Positions 52,460 through 60,325 of a DNA stretch of 64,000 nt are shown piece by piece; the first letter of the stretch is position 1, and every line of letters starts with the position of its first letter. The stretch is taken from assembly GCA_965208395.1 (NCBI GenBank), contig CBDBON010000003.1:1518500-1582499 (forward strand). The letters are read 5' to 3'. This stretch comes from CBDBON01 sp965208395. Its GTDB lineage: Bacteria; Chloroflexota; Dehalococcoidia; Lucifugimonadales; CBDBON01. A model generated the notes under the pieces. The model searched no databases. It was not told the DNA's origin and was given only the letters and a program-made list of their open reading frames with translations. The translations under genes and the position numbers were made by a program.

Positions 52460-52696
52460 TTACCCGTTATCCGGCCTTGGTTCAGTTTCGTCCTGCGAAC
52501 TTGATGAGTCTTCTGCCTGGTTGCCACCCCCTGCCTTCACCCACTCGTCTACTTCAGAAAGCCGAAAGCGTAGGAGTCGCCCCACCTTGCGTGCTGGAAA
52601 GTCCTTCGAGTCAACCCAACGATAGATGGAGTCTTTTCCTACGCTCAGGTGGGCAGCCACGTCGGCGATACCGACCCAACCTTCTTCAGACGCCAT
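52460..52696 (-). CDS. Excisionase-type HTH DNA-binding protein
   Basis: 78 residues. The N-terminal 55 residues are a MerR-like/HTH_17 domain (GIADVAAHLSVGKDSIYRWV, RKVGRLLRFRLSEVDEWV). The tail is a Ser/Glu-rich acidic stretch (EDSSSSQDETE). First gene of the helicase-methyltransferase operon, so probably its repressor; it could also be a former excisionase. Confidence 0.8.
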   Translation of the reverse strand: MASEEGWVGIADVAAHLSVGKDSIYRWVDSKDFPARKVGRLLRFRLSEVDEWVKAGGGNQAEDSSSSQDETEPRPDNG

Positions 52697-52709
52697 GTCC
52701 TGCTAACTC

Positions 52710-52751
52710 CTTACAATGAAAACCTACAACTTACGATGAAAGTATAGGTTT
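52710..52751 (-). promoter_or_regulatory. Operator-like direct and inverted repeats before the defence operon
   Basis: CTTACAATGAAA (52710) and CTTACGATGAAA (52730) are direct repeats exactly 20 bases apart. Overlapping them, AAACCTA (52720) and TAGGTTT (52745) form an inverted repeat. The site lies 14-55 bases upstream of the HTH start codon, in the only AT-rich stretch nearby; it probably binds the HTH protein. Confidence 0.5.
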
Positions 52752-52888
52752 ACGGGTATCTGCCGTCAATCCACTGCGATTTGGAGACTCTCAGGGAAGG
52801 GCATAGGATTCGGGCAACAAAAAAAGGCTGCATACACGGACGAACGGTCCGCCTGAAACGCAAAAAAGGCCGAATACATGGACGTGCC

Positions 52889-52921
52889 GGGGGAGGACGC
52901 CACCATTCGGCGTCCTCCCCC
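52889..52921 (-). terminator. Strong hairpin after the DEAD/SNF2-like helicase gene
   Basis: GGGGGAGGACGCC / GGCGTCCTCCCCC, a 13-bp perfect stem with 7-base loop, 14 bases past the helicase stop. On the minus strand a T-run (GGCCTTTTTTG) follows about 20 bases later, and a second similar CTTTTTTTG after another 40 bases. Probably ends the long minus-strand operon. Confidence 0.55.
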
Positions 52922-52934
52922 TTTGCGTGTTGGC

Positions 52935-55313
52935 CTAGCGCCCCGCGCCGACCGGCTCGGCGTCCCGCTCTCGTTCCACCGCCCACTCGAAGAGGGACAG
53001 CGGTGGGGCCAGAGTCTTCCGGCCCTTCGGCTTGACCGGCTCCTCGGCCATGAACTCGGCCCAGGAGAACAGCGACTGCTGCGGCTCGTCGGCCTCCTCG
53101 TGGTGACCGTTGCCATTGCCCCCGTATCCAGTACGGGGCAGGCTGTTGGCGGGCGCGTGGCCGTTGACCGGAACCAACTCGACCGTCGGCCCGATGCCGA
53201 ACAGGTCGTCGTGACCGTTGCCATTGGCGTGGTGTCCGTTGCCGTTGACCCCGATGGTCTCCGGCTCGACCTCGACGACCTTCCAGCCGTCGTCCACCAG
53301 CAGCTCCTCGGCGGTGGCCTCGGCGTTCCGCGCCTGGGCGAAGACCTCCTCCACCGCCTCGGTGTCGGAGTCCTCCTCGCCGCTGACGATCTTCCGGGCC
53401 AACGCCATCATCAGGTCGTCCCCGTCGTCCCCGAAGGCGGCCAGCCCGTCCTCCGGCAGCTCACCCTCGACGGCCAGGGAGCTTTGCAGCTTCTTGGCCA
53501 CCAGCTTCAGGGCGTCGGCCTGTAGGGTGTTCTTGTAGGACATGAACACCACCTTCACCGGCCTCGTCTGCCCGATGCGCCAGGACCGTCGGGAAGCCTG
53601 ACGCATTACGTATACCGAATAATCAACCTCCCCCCAAACCAGGGTTGGGAAGTCGATGAGGTCGAGGCCGGTCTGCACCAGCCTGGGATGGCAGATGAGC
53701 ACATCCAGCCCCTGCTTAACCCTGTCCGCGATCCACTTCTCCCTCTTGTCAGGGGTCACGGCGTCGGCCTTCATCACCGCCACCCGGAAACCGTGCCGGG
53801 TGAGGATTTCGTCCATCCGCCCCGTGATGTCCCGTGTTCCGGTGTGGGTGACGTAGACGAGCACCCTGCGTCCCTCCATGCGCTCGGCGGCCACCAGGTC
53901 GATGAGAGCTTTCTCCTTCGGGTACAGCTTGCTCTCGGAGAGGGGCGGCACTTGGACGATGACGTCGCCCGACCTGGGGTCGAAGACCGTCTCGCCCCTG
54001 GTGCACCCGTCCGGGTAGGCCAGCAGGCTCTGAAGGTACGTTGCCAGCAGTCGCTTGGAGCCGGATTTGAGGGCCTCGGCCAGCTCCTTGCGCAGCTCCT
54101 CGAACACCGTGGTGTAGGCCGTGCGCTGGGAATAGCCGGTGGCGTCCTCCTCCGTGTCCATTGAGGACAGGAGAATCTGTTCCTCGTAGTCCGGCAGGCC
54201 CGACGCCACATCGGACAGGCGCAGGAAGACGGTGTTGCCTATGAGGTGGAAGAGGGCTGACGGGGCAAGCCCCGGCCGCTCTCTGACCACCTTGCGGAAC
54301 TTCTTGCGCCTGCTGTTGCGCCCGTCCTCCGTGGACTCGTCGTCGGGCTTGCCGATGGAGTGCTCGACGAAGCCGTACCGCTCGATCCAGCGCCCCTCCT
54401 CGGAGCGCTCGAACTCGGTCCTGATGTCCGGTGAGAACCTGTATAGCAGGTGAAACAGCGTCGAGCTGTAGCCGCCGGTGAGCGTTCCCGTGAGCGTGAG
54501 GGACTTGCCGCAGGCGTCGGCAAGGACGCCCGCGGCGATGCCCTGGGCCGAGCCGCGCCCCTTGAACTCGTGAATCTCGTCCCCGATAAGCAGGTCGAAG
54601 AAGCCCCTCATGTGATTCTTCACGTAGTCGGACAAGGGATACCTCTTGGGGCCGGACTTGTCCGCCTGCCACAGGGGAGAGCCGCAGTCCGGGCAGACGT
54701 GCCGCCTGCGGTTCAGGTCGGCGTCGGTCAGGGGCACCCCGTCCTTGTCGGTTATCTGCGCCGTGCAGTCGGGGCAGCAGGGAACCCTGAAGGGCTCCCC
54801 CGTCTCCTCGTCCCGCACCAGCCTGCCCCTGGAGGTTGCCCACCGCATTGTGACGGCGGCCTGCCAGCGGTAGGACAGTTTCGCCTTTTCTCTCGACATC
54901 ACCGCGAACAGCGGGCCGGAGCCGATGGAGAGACGCAGCCGCTCCAGGTCGGTGATGGACTCGACGATGGCGGCGCGGGCGAGGGGCACCGTCTGCTCCA
55001 CCTCCCGTTTCCACTTGGGCACGAGATGGGGAGGGCACAAGATCAACACCCGCTCGAAGCCCGCCATGTACGCGGCGGCTGCGCCAATGAACGTTTTCCC
55101 TGTTCCCATTTCGCCCACCACGTTGGTGCCCTGGTGGGCCTCTAGGGAGAGGGCCGCGCCCCTGATGGCGTCGGCCTGCGCCCCCAGGGGGGAGCGGAGC
55201 AGGCGAGGCAGTGCGCCGCCGTTCTCCGAGGGCCGGTAGAGCGGCGGGTAGGACTCCACCACCCTCTGGGCGATGGCGTCTCGATAGGTGTCGATGAACT
55301 CTCCGAGATTCAT
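52935..55313 (-). CDS. Superfamily 2 (SNF2-like) helicase of an integrative element
   Basis: 792 residues. Walker A VVGEMGTGKTFIG (about 63-75), DEIH in GDEIHEFKG, motif III LTGTLTGG, and motif VI QASRRSWRIGQ. A zinc ribbon is inserted (CPDC...CPDCGSPLW, about 180-217). The last 140 residues are acidic and contain repeated NGNGHH-type Asn/Gly/His tracts, probably a flexible linker. ATG at 55313 follows GAAGGAGAAA. Such helicases occur with SSB, RadC and DUF2958 genes on mobile elements. The other-frame 618-codon frame is a shadow. Confidence 0.8.
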   Translation of the reverse strand: MNLGEFIDTYRDAIAQRVVESYPPLYRPSENGGALPRLLRSPLGAQADAIRGAALSLEAHQGTNVVGEMGTGKTFIGAAAAYMAGFERVLILCPPHLVPKWKREVEQTVPLARAAIVESITDLERLRLSIGSGPLFAVMSREKAKLSYRWQAAVTMRWATSRGRLVRDEETGEPFRVPCCPDCTAQITDKDGVPLTDADLNRRRHVCPDCGSPLWQADKSGPKRYPLSDYVKNHMRGFFDLLIGDEIHEFKGRGSAQGIAAGVLADACGKSLTLTGTLTGGYSSTLFHLLYRFSPDIRTEFERSEEGRWIERYGFVEHSIGKPDDESTEDGRNSRRKKFRKVVRERPGLAPSALFHLIGNTVFLRLSDVASGLPDYEEQILLSSMDTEEDATGYSQRTAYTTVFEELRKELAEALKSGSKRLLATYLQSLLAYPDGCTRGETVFDPRSGDVIVQVPPLSESKLYPKEKALIDLVAAERMEGRRVLVYVTHTGTRDITGRMDEILTRHGFRVAVMKADAVTPDKREKWIADRVKQGLDVLICHPRLVQTGLDLIDFPTLVWGEVDYSVYVMRQASRRSWRIGQTRPVKVVFMSYKNTLQADALKLVAKKLQSSLAVEGELPEDGLAAFGDDGDDLMMALARKIVSGEEDSDTEAVEEVFAQARNAEATAEELLVDDGWKVVEVEPETIGVNGNGHHANGNGHDDLFGIGPTVELVPVNGHAPANSLPRTGYGGNGNGHHEEADEPQQSLFSWAEFMAEEPVKPKGRKTLAPPLSLFEWAVERERDAEPVGAGR

Positions 55314-55400
55314 GTCTTTCTCCTTCCTTCATGGGATGTGTTCCGTCCAGATGGTGCGAGGCGTTGGAGCCTCGTTGGGTGCGGCTTGATGGCGAGCCGT

Positions 55401-55598
55401 CTAAGCGGTCTGCGGGAGGCGCTCCCACCGCCTGTGCTCCTCGTAGCACCGGCCCCGCAGGTGGTATGCCTTCACAGGGGACGAGACCACCCTTCCGTGG
55501 TCGTCGATGTCCACCGAGGCGGTCTGCATGGCCGGTTCGCCGGGGAGGATGGGCTGCCCGCAGCGGCAGCAGGATTCCATCGTCATGGTTGTCTGCAT
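55401..55598 (-). CDS. Small zinc-ribbon protein
   Basis: 65 residues with CCRCGQPI near the N-terminus and HLRGRCYEEHRRW near the C-terminus, enough ligands for one zinc. GGAAAGGAAGGTG before the ATG. Between the methyltransferase and helicase genes of the same operon. Unknown function. Confidence 0.6.
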   Translation of the reverse strand: MQTTMTMESCCRCGQPILPGEPAMQTASVDIDDHGRVVSSPVKAYHLRGRCYEEHRRWERLPQTA

Positions 55599-55650
55599 CG
55601 TTCACCTTCCTTTCCTTATATGTATGGGTGTGTTGCGCCCGAAACGAGGC

Positions 55651-55690
55651 GAGGCCCCGCCCGTCCGTTTCCGGGAGGAAGCGGGGCCTC
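55651..55690 (-). other. Intergenic hairpin of the GCGGGGCC type
   Basis: GAGGCCCCGC / GCGGGGCCTC, perfect 10-bp arms, 20-base loop, right after the methyltransferase stop. Same arm sequence as the hairpins at 61604, 62119 and 62606. Confidence 0.55.
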
Positions 55691-55714
55691 GTGGTTGCGT
55701 TTGTGGTGAGCCGT

Positions 55715-56764
55715 CTACGCCGCGATCTCGACGATCTCGCCGTCGCCCAGGTCCAGGGAGACGACGGTGGTCACCAGCCGTTCGCGGTAGACCTCCTTCT
55801 CCGGCGTATCCTCGACCATGACCATCTCCTTTGAGGTCTTGCCCTTGACCAGGATGCGCCTGCCTTCGGATTCGAGGACGAGATTGTCGAGGAAGCCCGC
55901 CGCCACCAGCATCGCCATGTGGCCGCGACGCAGGGGCATGAGCGGGCGGGTGCGGTTGTCCTTCGCGGGCCACAACGAGTCTGTGGTCTCCGTGCTCGCC
56001 CACAGCCCCGACCGTCTTGCCTCGGCAGCGGCCGCCACGGGGTCGACGGTGCGGGTGGTGAAGAGGATGTCGCCGCTGGGCGACGCGGCCGGGGTGTACT
56101 CCCCGTAGGAGTAGGGGTCGTGACGGGAGCGCAGGGATTCCGGCTCCCCAAGAGCCCACTCCGTCACCATGCTCTCGGCGGCCGCGTCGGGAACGGGGTC
56201 CGCCTTGCGGTACCCGAACAATACGACCTGGTCGAACATCTCCCGCTCAGGGACCGGGAACGACCAGCACCTCATCCGCCCGTAATGGGTGGACAGGTAG
56301 CGGGCCGAGTAGGAGAGATGCTGCCTTGGCACGATGAACACCAGCAGGCCGCTCTCGGCCAGGTAGCGCGTGCAATGGGTGAGGAAGCTATGTTCGACGC
56401 GCTTGTCTTCCGAATCCCAGTCATACGGCGGGTTCAAGATCAGCAGGCCGAAGGCCCCATTGGCGATGGACGTGGCGAACATGTCCGAGGCCAGGGTATG
56501 GTGGAGCCGCTTCTCGGCCTCCTCCGCCCGGTCGCGGTGCAGTTCGACGCCGTAGGTCTCGATGGGGATGGCGTTGGGCCGGTCGAGGCGTTCGGCCAGC
56601 CTCTGGAGGGCGTCCCCGGCCCCGCAGCAGGGATCGAGGATGCGCAGGGTCTCCCGGTCCCTGTAGTAGTAGCCGGTGGGGGTGTGAATCAGGTCGGCTA
56701 TCAGGTCCACCACCCTCTCGGGCGTGGGGTAGTAGCCGCCCTTTGCCAAGGCTGCAAGTCTCAT
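55715..56764 (-). CDS. Adenine-N6 DNA methyltransferase (DUF6094-like)
   Basis: 349 residues. ATG 56764 follows AAAGGAGAAG; the frame upstream overlaps the next gene. SAM motif I ILDPCCGAGDALQRLAERL (about 47-65) and catalytic LLILNPPYDWDSED (NPPY about 123-126), then a solitary methyltransferase core with IVPRQHLSYSARYL. Ends with a small beta domain (TTVVSLDLGDGEIVEIAA). Orphan methyltransferases of this layout are frequent on mobile elements; no cognate nuclease adjoins it. Confidence 0.8.
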   Translation of the reverse strand: MRLAALAKGGYYPTPERVVDLIADLIHTPTGYYYRDRETLRILDPCCGAGDALQRLAERLDRPNAIPIETYGVELHRDRAEEAEKRLHHTLASDMFATSIANGAFGLLILNPPYDWDSEDKRVEHSFLTHCTRYLAESGLLVFIVPRQHLSYSARYLSTHYGRMRCWSFPVPEREMFDQVVLFGYRKADPVPDAAAESMVTEWALGEPESLRSRHDPYSYGEYTPAASPSGDILFTTRTVDPVAAAAEARRSGLWASTETTDSLWPAKDNRTRPLMPLRRGHMAMLVAAGFLDNLVLESEGRRILVKGKTSKEMVMVEDTPEKEVYRERLVTTVVSLDLGDGEIVEIAA

Positions 56765-56795
56765 GTCTCTTCTCCTTTCTGTTCCGTTGCCGCTC

Positions 56796-57197
56796 TCAGG
56801 CGGCGATTCCGATGTCCTTGTGGCCGTTCTTTGCCAGACCGACCACCTCTCCGACGGCAAGGTTGCGCTGGTAGCACAGGACCTGGTGAGTCCCGATGCT
56901 CTCGGCGCACGCCACGCAGTAGGCGGTGATGAGCTCGGCGCGGTTGGCGACGGTGATGCGCCGCACCAGCACCGAGCCGCCGTCCGGCAGCGTGTGCCGG
57001 TAGAGCGTGACCGAGAGGTCGCGCCGCTCCGCCTCCGTCGCCGGCCTGAAGAAGTGGGGTTGCCCCGAACTCATGAGGTGCGCGGTGTTGTCGTGCGGGC
57101 AGTAGCGGCAGGTATTCCCGTCAGGGGAGAACCGCCGCCATGCCTCGTAGTTGCGCTGTCCCCGCCGCTTGCTGTTGCGCTTGGCCCGCTTCAGGGT
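56796..57197 (-). CDS. Exon 2 of an intron-split gene (136-residue zinc-binding-like protein)
   Basis: Frame is open up to 57197, where the group II intron ends. Joining it to exon 1 (60317-60325, ATG GAT AGG) gives one uninterrupted 136-codon reading frame beginning MDR|TLKRAKRNSKRRGQRNYE. Motifs: basic N-terminus, CRYCPHDNTAH, then CVACAESIG. Without splicing, only an internal ATG at 57074 (92 residues) could be used, losing the CRYC site. GGAGGGGAGCG precedes the exon 1 ATG. Unrecognised family; possibly nucleic-acid binding. Confidence 0.7.
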   Translation of the reverse strand, partial: TLKRAKRNSKRRGQRNYEAWRRFSPDGNTCRYCPHDNTAHLMSSGQPHFFRPATEAERRDLSVTLYRHTLPDGGSVLVRRITVANRAELITAYCVACAESIGTHQVLCYQRNLAVGEVVGLAKNGHKDIGIAA

Positions 57198-57260
57198 GTC
57201 GGGTAGGCCGCCGGCGAGTTACTCCGCGCTAATGGAGCACTTTTCCGTCGGCCCCCCTCC

Positions 57261-57294
57261 GAACCGGACGTGACACTTTCGCGTCATCCGGCTC
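57261..57294 (-). ncRNA. Group II intron domain V
   Basis: Minus strand reads GAGCCGGATGACGCGAAAGT then GTCACGTCCGGTTC: a 34-nt hairpin with the catalytic AGC triad, GAAA tetraloop and two-base bulge typical of domain V. Confidence 0.88.
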
Positions 57295-57380
57295 TCCGGT
57301 GTCGTTACAGGAGGTAGCGTCTGTGGTGAGGTGCCGGTGGCACCGTCCGCATCGTAGGGGCCAGGCTCGTGTGAGCCTGT

Positions 57381-57881
57381 TCAGTGAGGCGAGTAAGCTT
57401 TGACCTTGAGGGTATACTCGTCGTCTATCGCATTGACGGTGTAGTCAATCTCGACTTTCGTTGGGTACCCGAACTCACTGTCGTAGCTGACGGTAAGTTG
57501 GTCGGCCTCACCGGTAATGGCTTCTTGGATCACGTCGAAAAAGCGGTCGATGGTGTGGTAGCGGGGTAGTTCTGTCATTGGCCCACCAGATTTTGTATAG
57601 ATGGCGGACTCGACGAACCCTACGCTTTCGACTGACTCTATGTCCCCGTCCAGTACAGTGACCTTGACGGTCTTGCTGGCGTGATCCGGGCACTCGCAGA
57701 GTACGCTGTACTCATACGTGTAGTCATGGGCGCGGGTTTGCTCCCACATGTCACGATGCCTGTCCAGTTCAACCTGCTCCCGAGCAAGCACAGGGTCTTG
57801 TTTTGCATCACTGCAAGCCAAGCTGAATGCAAGGAGGAGTCCGACCAAGGTCGGGATCACGAAGACGAGTTTTGTATCCAC
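57381..57881 (-). CDS. DUF6174-like lipoprotein carried inside the group II intron
   Basis: GTG 57881 has GGAGG nine bases upstream and gives a textbook lipoprotein signal (MDTKLVFVIPTLVGLL, lipobox SLAC). The mature 145 residues fit DUF6174: HDYTYEYSVLCECPDH, TVKVTVLDGDIESV, TIDRFFDVIQEAI, LTVSYDSEFGYPTKVEIDY. The gene is complete, on the same strand as the maturase and lies between the maturase stop and domain V. An upstream GTG (57938) has no ribosome site. An intron-borne lipoprotein gene is not a usual part of group II introns. Confidence 0.75.
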   Translation of the reverse strand: MDTKLVFVIPTLVGLLLAFSLACSDAKQDPVLAREQVELDRHRDMWEQTRAHDYTYEYSVLCECPDHASKTVKVTVLDGDIESVESVGFVESAIYTKSGGPMTELPRYHTIDRFFDVIQEAITGEADQLTVSYDSEFGYPTKVEIDYTVNAIDDEYTLKVKAYSPH

Positions 57882-58013
57882 GCTCCGGAACCTCCAGTGC
57901 TGTTTCGAGGGAAGGTCTGCCGTGTCCCAGTCTACCACCGGCCCCGTTGGGAACGGAAGGTGTTTGGGCGTTTCACGGTTGGAACACTACCTATCTGTTG
58001 CAACGGTTGGTAC

Positions 58014-59804
58014 TCAGGCTGCCTGTTCGTTCTGCTTCAGCGGGCGTCCGGCGTGGATGTCCGCGTGGCATGACGCACAGGCCACGAGCGTCTTGCGACG
58101 CCGTGCTGCCATGACCTCCACCCAAACGGGCGGCTTGGCCCGTCCCTTCTTTCGCAAGTCTTTCAGCGCTCGTACGTGGTGCACCTGGACCTTCACCGTT
58201 GAGCCGCAAAGCTCGCAGACGTTGGCCCGCAGGCGCTGTTCGAGTTCCGTCCGACTATTGAGTATCGGGGGGTGTTTATCGACCAGGGTTGCCGCGTTGT
58301 CCCGCGCAAGCGAAACCCCGCCCCAGTACGTCACCAGCGTCTTTTCGCCCGGCTCGGCCACTTTCACCATCAGGACCTTGCGAGGCCCTTTGTCAGTCTG
58401 AATCGTAGTTTTGTACCGCTTGAACACCTGTGGCACGCTGATCTTCAGCTTTGCCGCGAGTGTCTTGGCAAGTGACATTTCCATGACCCAACGGAGATGG
58501 CTTAGTGCGCCCAGGTTGGTTGCACGCCGGTAGTAGTTGACGACACCCCGGTACTCCGCCTGGTACTGTTCCACGATGCTGTAAAGCGAGTCATGAATTC
58601 GTATTCCAAGGTGGATTGGTTTGCCGTTACGCATGTAGGCGGCGCTCTTGGCGCGTACGACGTCTTGGGGAACGCGCAGCCCGATGATACCATTGACCGA
58701 TCGGCGGCCACTGGCGTCGAGCCTGTCTTTGCTCCCCTGAACGACGACCTCGTAGCCGAGGAACCGTGCTGCCTCAGTGCGGCCGTGGGTGACCAGGGTT
58801 TTAGCGTCGGATAGCTCCAGCTTGAGGTTATCTTGCAGGAACTTGCCTAGCCGGGCCTTGATCTCATCGGCCTCGTTCTTTGGCCCCGCAAAACCGAGTA
58901 GAAAGTCGTCGGCGTACCGTGTGTACCGGAGACGGCGGTAGGCCGGGTCATGGGTGTCGTGGCTGGGCATGGTGCGCAGGAGTGGGCGAAGTTCCGCCGC
59001 TTCCTTTGCATGGCCAGATTGCCGTAGACGCATAACTCGTTTGGAAACCCTTTGATACTGCGGGTTCTTCCGTCGTCCGGTGCCACGGTTGTATTCGGGC
59101 AAGAGCACGTCCTCCGCGAACCTGTCCAACCGGTCTAGGTAGACGTTGGCGAGTATGGGACTCACCACACTTCCCTGAGGTGTGCCACTGTAGGTGGCGT
59201 TGAGCTTCCAGTCCTCAAGGTAGCCAGCCCCAAGGAGGTTGGAAACAAGCCGCAGGAAACGGTTGTCCTGGATGTTCTCGCCTAGTATTTCCAGCAACAC
59301 CTTATGGTCGATGTTGTCGAAGCAACCGGCGATATCTCCTTCGATGAACCATGTCGTGCCTGTCCAGGTGCGGGTTATCTCCGTGAACGCCGTGTGGCAT
59401 CCACGGTTGGGCCGGAAGCCGTGCGACCGGTCGCTGAACTGCGGTTCGTAGTACGCCTCCAGTAGGAGACGCATAACTTCTTGCAGCACTTTGTCCGACC
59501 ACGTTGGGAGTCCGAGTGGCCGCCGCTTCCCGTTGGCTTTCGGGATGTATACGCGGCGGGCCGGAGTCCATCGGTAGCGCTCGAAGCGGAGGGCCTCGAT
59601 GATCGCGTGGATGTCGTCCATCTTCATCCCGTCTGCGGTCTCCGGTGTTGCGCCTGGGGTGAGCGCACCGTCGTTCTTGGCGATACGCCCGTAGGCCGTC
59701 AGGTACAGGTTCGGGTTCCAAAGTTGGCGGTAAAGGTCGTTCACGGGCAGTCCCCGTGTACCTCTGTCGCGAATGATTCCCAGTATGGTTTCGGCGTTGC
59801 GCAT
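58014..59804 (-). CDS. ltrA: Group II intron reverse transcriptase / maturase / HNH endonuclease
   Basis: 596 residues; ATG 59804 follows AAAAGGAGGTG, better than GTG 59840. RT blocks: KRRPLGLPTWSDKVLQE, SHGFRPNRGCHTA, EGDIAGCFDNIDH, YSGTPQGSVVSPILAN, and YADD (about 297-300). A maturase X domain follows. C-terminal HNH endonuclease: CELCGSTVKVQVHHVRALKD and CASCHADIHAG. All catalytic residues are intact, so the intron may be mobile. Confidence 0.93.
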   Translation of the reverse strand: MRNAETILGIIRDRGTRGLPVNDLYRQLWNPNLYLTAYGRIAKNDGALTPGATPETADGMKMDDIHAIIEALRFERYRWTPARRVYIPKANGKRRPLGLPTWSDKVLQEVMRLLLEAYYEPQFSDRSHGFRPNRGCHTAFTEITRTWTGTTWFIEGDIAGCFDNIDHKVLLEILGENIQDNRFLRLVSNLLGAGYLEDWKLNATYSGTPQGSVVSPILANVYLDRLDRFAEDVLLPEYNRGTGRRKNPQYQRVSKRVMRLRQSGHAKEAAELRPLLRTMPSHDTHDPAYRRLRYTRYADDFLLGFAGPKNEADEIKARLGKFLQDNLKLELSDAKTLVTHGRTEAARFLGYEVVVQGSKDRLDASGRRSVNGIIGLRVPQDVVRAKSAAYMRNGKPIHLGIRIHDSLYSIVEQYQAEYRGVVNYYRRATNLGALSHLRWVMEMSLAKTLAAKLKISVPQVFKRYKTTIQTDKGPRKVLMVKVAEPGEKTLVTYWGGVSLARDNAATLVDKHPPILNSRTELEQRLRANVCELCGSTVKVQVHHVRALKDLRKKGRAKPPVWVEVMAARRRKTLVACASCHADIHAGRPLKQNEQAA

Positions 59805-60316
59805 CTCGCGCACCTCCTTTTCTGAGTTTCGGTTTGACACCTGCCTCCCTTCGCCATGTGGACGGCTTTCCCGTCCTCGGACTACTACGGAGGCTCCGTC
59901 ACCATAGGACTCGCGTCCCTTAGGCGATCCCGCGTTCCGTCAGCATAGGACGTTCTAGCGCGACTGTAGGTGCCCCGTTCGTCTCCTTGAATTGACCGCA
60001 TGGGTCATTGCCCGCTCATCGGAGGTGCACGGATTGACAGGACACATCCATGCAATGAGCGGCGCCGGGTTACAAGCGTTCTACCGGCGGGTGGCGATTT
60101 TCACCAACTGGAGACTGGGGTTCAAGCAATCAAGCCTTCACCATATCGCGCGGGTCTTGCGGAACCGGCCCTACAACGCTTTGGGGCCGTAGCCGCTTTA
60201 CCGACATGCTGTTTTCCCCCTCGGCTTTCGCCTCAAGGTAGGTCGGTTGACCCAGGGACTTCCTCCGAGTCCCTCCCGAGTGAGTCGGGTATCCTATGCC
60301 GCGTGACGCGGCGCAC

Positions 60317-60325
60317 CCTATCCAT
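60317..60325 (-). other. Exon 1 (three codons) of the intron-split gene
   Basis: ATG GAT AGG, preceded by GGAGGGGAGCG and followed directly by the intron GTGCG. It overlaps the end of the 208-residue gene (stop TAG 60318-60320) in another frame, the overlap style of an operon. Confidence 0.65.

Larger units (their letters stand above)
57198..60316 (-). mobile_element. Group II intron
   Basis: 3119 bp on the minus strand. 5' end GTGCGCCG at 60316 (consensus GUGYG). Domain V is at 57261-57294, then domain VI with a GGGGGGCC...GGCCTACCC stem carrying a branch-point A, and the 3' end ...CCCGAC at 57198 (AY). These ends restore the host frame exactly in phase 0. About 475 bases of ribozyme precede the maturase gene. 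A second, unrelated gene lies between maturase and domain V. Confidence 0.88.

Noticed and set aside
53749..55605. 618-codon minus-strand frame overlapping the element helicase
   Set aside because: Different frame of the same strand, composition Arg/Gly-rich without motifs; the 792-residue helicase has all motifs.
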